Part shown: positions 1 through 5,591 of the stretch, one piece after another | Layout of the letters: the number at the start of each line of letters is the position of its first letter | How positions within the stretch are numbered: position 1 is the stretch's first letter | DNA from: Acidimicrobiaceae bacterium | Lineage (GTDB): Bacteria; Actinomycetota; Acidimicrobiia; Acidimicrobiales; MedAcidi-G1 | Assembly: GCA_002727895.1 (NCBI GenBank) | Contig: PBUO01000079.1 | Location: 17,722-23,312, forward strand | Length of the DNA stretch: 5,591 nt | Reading direction: 5' to 3' | Position numbers and translations under genes: made by a program | The notes under the pieces: model-generated | Databases searched by the model: none | What the model saw: only the letters and a program-made list of their open reading frames with translations | What the model was told of the DNA's origin: nothing

Positions 1-1028
1 CCGACGCCGACCCGATGGAGTGGGGCTACGCCCGGGCGCTGGCCGCCCACCGGACCGTGCTCGAAGACCTCTCCATCTACTTCGACTCGTGGTTCAGCGA
101 GCGCTCCATGATCGATACCGGGGCCATCGACACCACCCTGGCCGACCTCCGAGCCGCGGGCGCCGTCTACGACGAGGACGGGGCGGTCTGGCTGCGTAGC
201 ACCGACCACGGCGACGACAAGGACCGGGTGCTGGTCAAGGGCGATGGCGAGCCCACCTACCTCATGCCAGACGTGGCCTACCACCGCGACAAGTTCACCC
301 GGGCCGATCGCCTGGTGAACGTGTTCGGCGCCGACCACCACGGCTACGTGGCCCGCATGCACGCCGCCATGGCCCTGCTCGGCCACGACCCCGACGAGCT
401 CCAGATCGCCATCACCCAGTTGGTGGCCCTGCAGCGCGACGGGAAGGACGTGCGGCTGTCCAAGCGCACTGGCGAGATGGTCGAGTTAGCCGAGGTGGTC
501 GACGAGGTGGGTGCCGACGCGGCCCGCTTTACCTACCTGCTGCTCTCGGTCGACTCCCCCCAGACCTTCGACATGGACCTGGTGGCCAGCCAGGTCAACG
601 AGAACCCGGTTTTCTACGTGCAGTACGCGCACGCCCGCATCCACCAGGTGGTCCGGCGGGCCGGCGAGGCTGGCATGGACCGGGGCCTCGTGGCCGACGC
701 CGACCTGTCGCTGCTCTCGCACCCCCGGGAGTTGGAGGTCCTTCGGGCCCTGCACGAGCTGCCCGACACCGTGGCCCGGGCCTGCCGGGAGCGGGCTCCG
801 CACCAGGTCACCACCTGGGTGCGGGACCTGGCCGCGTCGTTCCACGGCTTCTACCACGACTGCCGGGTGCTGGGCGACGGCGTCGATCTGGAGCTTTCGG
901 TGGCCCGCCTGTGGCTGGTCGAGTCGGTCCGGGTCGGCCTCGCCGTCGCCCTCGACCTGCTCGGCGTGGGCGCTCCCACCGAGATGTGGCGCGACGACGA
1001 CGGGGACCCCGTCGGGGAACGAGCCTGA
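1..1028 (+). CDS. argS: Arginyl-tRNA synthetase, C-terminal part (5' end outside window)
   Basis: Cytosolic class I aminoacyl-tRNA synthetase that charges tRNA-Arg with arginine using ATP. The frame is open from base 3, giving 341 visible residues; the N-terminal domain and HIGH motif lie upstream of the window. Family landmarks are clear: GDDKDRVLVK and YLMPDVAYHRDKF (about 210-297), FGADHHGYV (about 324-350), and the KMSKS-equivalent loop LSKRTG (456-473). The junction NENPVFYVQYAHARI (597-641) leads into the helical DALR-type anticodon-binding domain, which runs to the end. Most ArgS proteins end near the motif seen here as LLGVGAPTEM; this one carries about 13 further acidic residues. The ATG at 15 is internal, not the start. 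The stop lies 2 bases before lysA, an order (argS-lysA) known in Actinobacteria and suggesting cotranscription or translational coupling. Identification is certain; only the missing 5' end limits the entry. Confidence 0.97.
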   Translation, partial: DADPMEWGYARALAAHRTVLEDLSIYFDSWFSERSMIDTGAIDTTLADLRAAGAVYDEDGAVWLRSTDHGDDKDRVLVKGDGEPTYLMPDVAYHRDKFTRADRLVNVFGADHHGYVARMHAAMALLGHDPDELQIAITQLVALQRDGKDVRLSKRTGEMVELAEVVDEVGADAARFTYLLLSVDSPQTFDMDLVASQVNENPVFYVQYAHARIHQVVRRAGEAGMDRGLVADADLSLLSHPRELEVLRALHELPDTVARACRERAPHQVTTWVRDLAASFHGFYHDCRVLGDGVDLELSVARLWLVESVRVGLAVALDLLGVGAPTEMWRDDDGDPVGERA

Positions 1029-1030
1029 CC

Positions 1031-2335
1031 ATGGCCGGACCTCTCCCCGTCGGGCTGCTCCCCGACACCGCGTCCATCGGTGGCGACGGCCGCCTGTCGG
1101 TCGGCGGGTGTGACCTGGTCGACCTGGCCGACGAGTACGGCACGCCCCTGTTTGTCTACGACGAGGCCCACCTGCGGGCCCGTTGCCGCGAGGCGGTGGC
1201 TGCATTCGGCGACGGCGTGGCCTACGCCAGCAAGGCCTTCCTGTGCGGCGCCATGGCCCGCCTGGCCCACGAGGAGGGGATGCATCTCGACGTGGCCACC
1301 GGCGGCGAACTGGCGGTGGCCCGACGGGCCGGGGTGCCGGGCGACCGGCTGGTGTTGCACGGCAACAACAAGAGTGACCTCGAGCTGGCCATGGCCGTCG
1401 ACGAGGGCGTGGGCCGGATCGTCGTCGACTCGTTCGACGAGCTGGACCGCCTCGACGCGCTGTTTGCCGCCACCGGAGCTCGACCCCGGGTGCTGCTGCG
1501 CATCACCCCCGGCGTGGAGGCCCATACCCACGAGTTCGTGGCTACCGGCCAGGATGACTCCAAGTTCGGCTTCACCGTGTCGACCGGGCTAGCTGTCGCG
1601 GCGGTCGAACGGGCCGCGGCGTCGACGTCGGTGGATCTGGTCGGCCTGCACGCCCACATCGGCAGCCAGGTGTTCGAGGTGGGCGCTTTCGCCCGGGCCG
1701 TCGAGGTCCTGGCCGGCTTCGCCGCGCCATTCGGCCTGCCCGAGCTCTCGGTGGGCGGCGGCCTCGGCGTGCCTTACGTGGAGGGCGAGTCGGCACCCAC
1801 CATCACCGAGTGGGCGGCCGGGATCCGGGCCGTGTGCGAGGCGGCCGGCGTCACCGCCCGGGTGTCGGCCGAGCCCGGCCGGTCCATCGTGGCCGCCGCC
1901 GCGGTGACCCTCTACAGGGTGGGCACCGTCAAGGACCTGCCCGGCATCCGTACCTACGTGGCCGTCGACGGCGGGATGAGCGACAACCCCCGCCCGGTCC
2001 TCTACGGCTCGGGCTACGAGACGTTGCTGCCCCGGTCCGCCGATGCCGAGCGGCCACGGGCCGTCCGGGTGGTGGGCAAGCACTGCGAGTCCGGCGACCT
2101 GCTGGTCCGGGAGGGATGGGTGCCCGACGACCTCGCCGTCGGCGACGTACTGGCCACCCCGGTCACCGGCGCCTACGGGGTCTCCATGGGCTCTAACTAC
2201 AACCACGTCCTGCGCCCCGCCGTGGTGTTCGTGGCCGACGGCGAAGCTCGTCTCGTGGTCCGGCGCGAGACTTACGACGACCTGGTGCTGCGCGACACCT
2301 TCGCCGGGGGCGACGTCGCCGAATTGGGCGACTGA
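1031..2335 (+). CDS. lysA: Diaminopimelate decarboxylase
   Basis: PLP-dependent decarboxylase of fold type III. It converts meso-diaminopimelate to L-lysine and CO2, the last step of bacterial lysine synthesis. The 434-residue length is normal for the family. Visible motifs: YASKAF with the PLP Schiff-base lysine K68; HAHIGSQ around H209; the glycine loop GGGLG (phosphate binding); EPGRS at about 281; CESGD with the active-site cysteine C352, which is contributed across the dimer; and SNYNHVLRPA with Y390. These separate it from ornithine or arginine decarboxylases. The ATG at 1031 is chosen because the protein then begins with the LLPDTA...G(D/G)GRLS lead typical of actinobacterial LysA. The in-frame upstream start at 911 would overlap argS and add a low-complexity arginine-rich stretch. 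A G-rich GGGGAA (1014-1019) is a possible but poor ribosome site. The gene begins 2 bases after the argS stop, so reinitiation is plausible. Confidence 0.97.
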   Translation: MAGPLPVGLLPDTASIGGDGRLSVGGCDLVDLADEYGTPLFVYDEAHLRARCREAVAAFGDGVAYASKAFLCGAMARLAHEEGMHLDVATGGELAVARRAGVPGDRLVLHGNNKSDLELAMAVDEGVGRIVVDSFDELDRLDALFAATGARPRVLLRITPGVEAHTHEFVATGQDDSKFGFTVSTGLAVAAVERAAASTSVDLVGLHAHIGSQVFEVGAFARAVEVLAGFAAPFGLPELSVGGGLGVPYVEGESAPTITEWAAGIRAVCEAAGVTARVSAEPGRSIVAAAAVTLYRVGTVKDLPGIRTYVAVDGGMSDNPRPVLYGSGYETLLPRSADAERPRAVRVVGKHCESGDLLVREGWVPDDLAVGDVLATPVTGAYGVSMGSNYNHVLRPAVVFVADGEARLVVRRETYDDLVLRDTFAGGDVAELGD

Positions 2336-2359
2336 CTGGCTGGGTCCGGGCAGTACCGT
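2332..2359 (+). promoter_or_regulatory. Possible internal promoter for a leaderless hom transcript
   Basis: The 31-base lysA-hom gap has no good Shine-Dalgarno sequence. It does contain CTGACT (2332-2337, four of six matches to TTGACA, overlapping the lysA stop), a 16-base spacer, and TACCGT (2354-2359), which keeps the key T, A and final T of a TATAAT-type -10 box. The hom ATG lies 7 bases after that box, so transcription could start at or next to the start codon. Leaderless mRNAs are common in high-GC Actinobacteria. The match is weak and could be chance; cotranscription from upstream is equally possible. Confidence 0.3.
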
Positions 2360-2366
2360 CATCGCC

Positions 2367-3686
2367 ATGAACGCCTCCGACGCGTCCCCCGACCCGGTGT
2401 CCGTGCGCGTCGGCCTGCTGGGCTGCGGCCACGTGGGCGCAGCCCTGGCCGCCCTGGTGGCCGAGCGCCGGTCCGAGGTGGCCCGCCGTCGCGGCCTTGA
2501 CCTCGAGGTCACCCGTATCGCCGTGCGCAACACAGCCATCGACCGCGATGTCCCGGTGGCCCAAGACGCCTTCACCGCCGACGCGGCCTCCGTGGTGTCC
2601 GACCCGGACGTGGACGTGGTAGTCGAGGTCATGGGCGGAATCGAGCCGGCCCGCGAGTTGGTGGCCACCGCCCTGGCTGCCGGCAAGCCAGTTGTGACGG
2701 CCAACAAGGAGTTGCTGGCCAACCACGGCGCCGAGCTCTTCGCCCTGGCCGAGGCCAACGGCGTCGACCTGCTGTTCGAGGCGGCGGTGGCCGGGGCCAT
2801 CCCCATCATGCGGCCGCTGCGCGAGTCGTTGGCCGCCGAGCCCATCACCCGCGTCATGGGCATCGTCAACGGCACGACGAACTTCATCCTGACCCGGATG
2901 GCCGACGGCGGCGCCTCCTACGGAGACGCCCTGGCCGAGGCGCAGAGCCTCGGCTACGCCGAGCGCGACCCCACGGCCGACGTGGAGGGCTACGACGCCG
3001 GGGCCAAAGCGGCCATCATGGCCACGGTGGCCTTCGGGGCCCGGGTGGTAGCCGGCGACGTGTACCACGAGGGCATCTCGGACATCACGGTGGCCGATAT
3101 CGAGTTCGCCGCCGACCTGAAGCACTGCATCAAGCTGTTGGCCGTGGCCGAGCAGACCGCGGCCGACAACGGGGAGCCCCAGGTCGGCGTGCGGGTGCAC
3201 CCCACGCTGGTGCCCCTCGACCACCCGCTGGCCTCGGTGAACGGCAGCTTCAACGCCGTATTCGTCGAGGGCGCTGCGGCCGGTGACCTCATGCTCTACG
3301 GCCGTGGCGCTGGTGGCCGTCCTACCGCCTCGGCGGTCCTCGGCGACCTGGTCGACGCGGCGGGCAACCTGACCCGGGGCCACGCTGCCACACTCGGCAC
3401 GCTCGAGCGGGCCCGCATCGCCCCCATCGACGACGCGGTGTCGGCCTACTACCTGAATGTCGAGGTCGACGACCGCCCGGGCGTCCTGGCCTCGGTGGCT
3501 GCGGTGTTCGGGGAGCACGAGGTGTCCATCCGCTCCATGGAGCAGGAGGGCCTGGGCAGCGAGGCCCGGCTGGTTTTCATCACCCACGGCGCCCGCGAGC
3601 GCGACGTCCGGGCCACGCTGCACGACCTCCGCTCTCTGGAGGCCGTCCGGGCCGTGGGCAGCGTCCTGCGGGTCATCGGCGACTGA
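2367..3686 (+). CDS. hom: Homoserine dehydrogenase with C-terminal ACT domain
   Basis: NAD(P)H-dependent enzyme that reduces L-aspartate-4-semialdehyde to homoserine, the branch point towards threonine and methionine. It is 439 residues long and monofunctional, with no aspartokinase domain. Domains: Rossmann nucleotide-binding domain (about 12-140) with GLLGCGHVG at 16-24, EVMGGIEPA at 87-95 and TANKELLA with K114; catalytic/dimerisation domain with GIVNGTTNFIL at 165-175 and GYAERDPTADVEGYDAGAK at 196-214. D210 and K214 have the same spacing as the catalytic Asp/Lys pair of characterised homoserine dehydrogenases. An ACT domain (about 361-439) follows, with the DDRPGVLASVA signature; this domain commonly mediates threonine feedback inhibition, so allosteric control by threonine is likely here. 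The ATG at 2367 is chosen because it gives a short lead before the Rossmann fold and clears lysA; GTG codons at 2397 and 2403 are possible alternatives. Gaps are 31 bases to lysA and 34 to thrC. Confidence 0.97.
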   Translation: MNASDASPDPVSVRVGLLGCGHVGAALAALVAERRSEVARRRGLDLEVTRIAVRNTAIDRDVPVAQDAFTADAASVVSDPDVDVVVEVMGGIEPARELVATALAAGKPVVTANKELLANHGAELFALAEANGVDLLFEAAVAGAIPIMRPLRESLAAEPITRVMGIVNGTTNFILTRMADGGASYGDALAEAQSLGYAERDPTADVEGYDAGAKAAIMATVAFGARVVAGDVYHEGISDITVADIEFAADLKHCIKLLAVAEQTAADNGEPQVGVRVHPTLVPLDHPLASVNGSFNAVFVEGAAAGDLMLYGRGAGGRPTASAVLGDLVDAAGNLTRGHAATLGTLERARIAPIDDAVSAYYLNVEVDDRPGVLASVAAVFGEHEVSIRSMEQEGLGSEARLVFITHGARERDVRATLHDLRSLEAVRAVGSVLRVIGD

Positions 3687-3720
3687 CCGCCGCCCTCGGG
3701 GAACCAGACGCGACGACGCG

Positions 3721-5100
3721 ATGCGGTACGTGAGCACCCGGGGGGCCGCCCCCGTCCTCGACTTCGCCGACACGCTGCTGGCCGGACTGGCCGACGACGG
3801 CGGCCTCTACGTCCCCGAGGCGTGGCCCACGCTGGGCCCCGGCGGGCGCGGCGACTACGTCGAGACGGCGGTCGATGTCATGGCGCCCTTCGTGGGGGAC
3901 GCCGTCGACAGCGACGCCTTCGCGTCCATGGTGGCCGACGCCTACGCCGGCTTCGACCACCCCGACGTCACCCCGCTGGTCGAACTGTCCGACGGCATCC
4001 ACCTCCTCGAGTTGTTCCACGGACCCACGCTGGCCTTCAAGGACGTGGCCCTCCAGTTGGTGGGCCGCCTTTTCGACCACGAGTTGTCACGGCGCGGTGA
4101 GCGGGTGACCATCGTGGGCGCCACCTCGGGCGACACCGGCTCGGCGGCCATCGAGGCCTGCCGGGACCGCGAGGCGGTCGACATCGTGATCCTCCATCCG
4201 GCCGGGCGGGTGTCCGACGTGCAGCGGCGCCAGATGACCACCGTGCCGTCGGCCAACGTCCACAACGTGGCCGTCGAGGGCACGTTCGACGACTGCCAGG
4301 ACCTGGTGAAGGCCATGTTCGCCGACGTGGCCTTCCGCGACGAGGTGCGACTGTCGGCCGTGAATTCCATCAACTGGGCCCGGGTCATGGCCCAGGTCGT
4401 CTACTACGTGGTGACCGCCGAGCGCCTGGGGGGTCGGCGCTCCGAGGTCGCCTTCTCTGTGCCCACGGGCAACTTCGGCAACGTCTTCGCCGGCCACGTG
4501 GCCCGGCTGTCGGGCCTGGCCGTGCCGCAGCTGGTGGTGGGCAGCAACACCAACGACGTACTCACCCGGTTCTTCGTCGACGGCGCCATGGACATCGCCG
4601 AGGTGGTTCCCACGACCTCGCCCAGCATGGACATCCAGGTGTCCTCCAACCTCGAGCGGCTGCTCTTCGAGATGGGCGGACGGGATGGTGCGGCGGTCGG
4701 CGCCCAGATGGACGACTTCCGGGCCACCGGACGGTTCCGCCTCGACCCCGCACAGCACACTGGCTTGGCCGATGGATGGGCCGGGGCCCGCTTCGGCGAC
4801 GACGAGGTCCGGGCCTGCATCGGCGACGAGGCCGACCGGTCGGGGATCGTGCTCGACCCGCACACTGCGGTCGGCCTGCTGGCCGCCCGGGCGTGCCGTC
4901 GCGATCCGACGGTCCCCATGGTGGCGCTGGCCACCGCCCACCCGGCCAAGTTCCCCGACGCCGTCGAGGCGGCCACCGGTGCCCGTCCCGCCCTGCCCGA
5001 ACGCCTGGCCGACCTCCACGAGCTGCCCGAGCGGCTCGTCGGCCTGCCCAACGATCTGGTCACCCTGCAGGACCACGTCCGGTCCTGCCGACGAGGCTGA
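3721..5100 (+). CDS. thrC: Threonine synthase, long E. coli/yeast-type form
   Basis: PLP enzyme that converts O-phospho-L-homoserine and water to L-threonine and phosphate. The 459-residue protein starts with MRYVSTRG and an N-terminal threonine synthase domain (about 1-80, with LADDGGLYVPE at about 23-33), the mark of the long class found in E. coli and yeast. The PLP lysine is K107 in HGPTLAFKD; the PLP-phosphate/substrate loop is GATSGDTGSA (133-142). Further landmarks are SINWARVMAQ, PTGNFGN (248-254), SNTNDVLTRF, PSMDIQVSSN and DPHTAVG. Actinobacterial ThrC proteins of the Mycobacterium/Streptomyces sort are shorter (around 350-360 residues) and lack this N-terminal domain, so the long form in an actinobacterial gene order is worth noting. 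The ATG at 3721 gives the exact family N terminus; the in-frame ATG at 3457 lies inside hom and is rejected. No strong ribosome site is visible. It lies 34 bases after hom and 22 before the ApgM-like gene. Confidence 0.96.
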   Translation: MRYVSTRGAAPVLDFADTLLAGLADDGGLYVPEAWPTLGPGGRGDYVETAVDVMAPFVGDAVDSDAFASMVADAYAGFDHPDVTPLVELSDGIHLLELFHGPTLAFKDVALQLVGRLFDHELSRRGERVTIVGATSGDTGSAAIEACRDREAVDIVILHPAGRVSDVQRRQMTTVPSANVHNVAVEGTFDDCQDLVKAMFADVAFRDEVRLSAVNSINWARVMAQVVYYVVTAERLGGRRSEVAFSVPTGNFGNVFAGHVARLSGLAVPQLVVGSNTNDVLTRFFVDGAMDIAEVVPTTSPSMDIQVSSNLERLLFEMGGRDGAAVGAQMDDFRATGRFRLDPAQHTGLADGWAGARFGDDEVRACIGDEADRSGIVLDPHTAVGLLAARACRRDPTVPMVALATAHPAKFPDAVEAATGARPALPERLADLHELPERLVGLPNDLVTLQDHVRSCRRG

Positions 5101-5122
5101 CTGCTGCGAGGATGCCCAGACC

Positions 5123-5461
5123 ATGACGACCCGCCGCAAGCACGTGATCTGCGTCCCCGACGGCTGCGCCGACCTGCCGGTCCCCGAGCTGGACGGCCGT
5201 ACCCCGATGGAGGTCGCCCACACCCCGGTGCTGGACGCCCTGGCGGCCCGTGGCGAGGTGGGACGGGCCGCGGTCATCCCCGAAGGGATGCCGCCGGGCA
5301 GCGACGTGGGGAACATGGCCATCATGGGCTTCGACCCGGCCGAGTACCACACGGGTCGGGCCCCCATCGAGGTGGCGGCAATGGGGCGAAGCCTGCGCCC
5401 CGACCAGACGGCCTTTCGTTGCAACCTGGTGGTAGTCCGCGACGGCGTGATGATCGAGTAG
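5123..5461 (+). pseudogene. ApgM-like phosphoglycerate mutase family (COG3635) gene, truncated after 112 codons; candidate homoserine kinase analogue
   Basis: The N terminus matches the archaeal-type cofactor-independent phosphoglycerate mutases of the alkaline phosphatase superfamily: a first metal-binding Asp in VPDGCAD (D13), LDGRTPMEVAHTP (24-35), the PEGMPPGSDVGNMAIMGFDP block (53-72) holding the presumed nucleophile S60, TGRAPIEVAAMG (77-88) and FRCNLV (98-103). Family members are about 400 residues long; here a TAG follows VMIE (109-112), just where the conserved YSAGH-type block is expected. The C-terminal Asp/His metal ligands are missing, so this fragment cannot be a working enzyme by itself. 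The next bases encode msrA on the other strand, so no frameshift rescues it. The ATG at 5123 gives the family N terminus; GAGG at 5108-5111 is a plausible ribosome site, while GAGGAT (5108-5113) could instead be read as a poor -10 box. Position after hom-thrC, where thrB is usual, supports the homoserine kinase analogue idea (inference). Labelled pseudogene on the basis of truncation; an assembly join is the alternative. Confidence 0.8.
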
Positions 5462-5464
5462 CTA
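5459..5464. other. Abrupt junction: abutting convergent stop codons TAG|CTA
   Basis: The stop of the truncated ApgM-like frame (TAG, 5459-5461) touches the reverse-strand stop of msrA (CTA on +, 5462-5464) with no base between them. Homology to the phosphoglycerate mutase family ends at 5458 while homology to MsrA runs right to its natural C terminus. Family expectation is a Tyr codon (TAC/TAT) after the last Glu, so the break probably falls at about 5460/5461. No inverted repeat, target duplication or mobile-element end is visible around it, and no terminator separates the convergent genes. Confidence 0.75.
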
Positions 5465-5591
5465 CCGGCCCGCTTCGTTGCCCCACAACTGCTGCAGGCG
5501 GTGATCCCGACCGCAACCCGCTCGATAACTGCGGTAGCGGGTCGGATTCTTTTTGTAGAAGTCTTGGTGGTATTCCTCGGCCAGCCAAAAC
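5462..5591 (-). CDS. msrA: Peptide methionine sulfoxide reductase A, C-terminal end (5' part outside window)
   Basis: Cytosolic repair enzyme that reduces the S epimer of methionine sulfoxide in proteins and as free amino acid. Only the last 42 residues plus the stop are visible, reading from base 5590 leftwards. They contain AEEYHQDFYKKNP (fragment residues 4-16), YRSYRAGCGRD (19-29) with a cysteine at 26 that may be a resolving cysteine, and LQQLWGNEAGR at the end, matching the C terminus of the MsrA subgroup that ends in CGRDxxLxxLWG. The catalytic GCFW motif lies outside the window. The 3' end seems complete. Codon use differs from the neighbours: 12 of 42 codons end in A or T (for example AAA, AAT, AGT, TAT), against 10 of 112 in the adjoining ApgM-like fragment. 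That suggests a different origin, lateral transfer or a join of unrelated sequence. It has no functional link to the threonine cluster. Confidence 0.9.
   Translation of the reverse strand, partial: FWLAEEYHQDFYKKNPTRYRSYRAGCGRDHRLQQLWGNEAGR

Noticed and set aside
911..1030. Upstream in-frame start for lysA at 911
   Set aside because: It lies inside argS in another frame, adds an arginine-rich stretch unlike any LysA, and the ATG at 1031 gives the usual family N terminus.
1589..2887. 432-codon open frame on the - strand across lysA and hom
   Set aside because: Same reverse-frame shadow effect; no motif or ribosome site supports it.
3687..3720. Promoter or terminator in the hom-thrC gap
   Set aside because: CTGACC is present at 3683-3688, but no -10-like TAnnnT at a suitable distance and no stem followed by a T run; cotranscription with hom is the simpler reading.
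2193..3773. 526-codon open frame on the - strand across hom
   Set aside because: It is antisense to hom with its conserved motifs intact; long reverse frames are common in DNA with about 90% GC at third positions. The translation is rich in G, H, V and D with no recognisable family.
4087..5424. 445-codon open frame on the - strand across thrC and the ApgM-like gene
   Set aside because: Shadow of thrC and the following gene; low-complexity composition and no recognisable domain. It also crosses two real genes with strong motif support.
5322..5588. 88-codon open frame on the - strand overlapping the msrA end
   Set aside because: It is in a different frame from the MsrA-matching one and has no family resemblance; the real reverse-strand gene is msrA, ending at 5462.
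5459..5591. Frameshift or in-frame stop readthrough continuing the ApgM-like protein
   Set aside because: None of the + strand frames after 5461 yields the expected YSAGH-like or later family motifs; the bases encode MsrA on the reverse strand without a break.

Overview
This is a GC-rich window (about 70% G+C, third codon positions about 90% G or C in the main genes). It is densely packed with genes on the + strand. The order argS – lysA – hom – thrC is the aspartate-family cluster known from many Actinobacteria, where thrB (homoserine kinase) usually follows. The LysA and ArgS sequences also look actinobacterial. A deep-branching, very GC-rich actinobacterium (for example Acidimicrobiia-like) is a reasonable guess, but no marker here proves it.

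Layout: 1-1028 is the 3' part of argS (the 5' end lies outside the window). 1031-2335 is lysA, starting 2 bases after the argS stop. 2367-3686 is hom with a C-terminal ACT domain. 3721-5100 is a long, E. coli-type thrC. 5123-5461 is the first 112 codons of a gene of the archaeal-type cofactor-independent phosphoglycerate mutase family (COG3635, ApgM-like). 5462-5591 is the 3' end of msrA on the opposite strand. Gaps between the + strand genes are 2, 31, 34 and 22 bases, so they could form one transcript. No stretch over 300 bases lacks a gene, and I see no tRNA, rRNA, CRISPR array, insertion sequence or convincing intrinsic terminator.

How the genes work together: LysA makes lysine from meso-diaminopimelate. 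Hom makes homoserine from aspartate semialdehyde. ThrC makes threonine from O-phosphohomoserine. The linking enzyme, a classical GHMP-type homoserine kinase (ThrB), is absent from the visible cluster. In its place sits the ApgM-like gene, whose family has been annotated in some bacteria as a predicted functional analogue of homoserine kinase. That makes it the candidate for the missing step.

The most notable spot is the right end. The ApgM-like frame stops after about a quarter to a third of the family length, still inside a conserved block, and the next base begins the complete 3' end of a convergent msrA gene. The two stop codons abut as TAG|CTA at 5459-5464. The msrA fragment has clearly lower third-position GC (30 of 42 codons, against 102 of 112 just before). 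This is either a genuine rearrangement that broke the gene or an assembly join, and it deserves checking. Everything else looks like ordinary housekeeping sequence.
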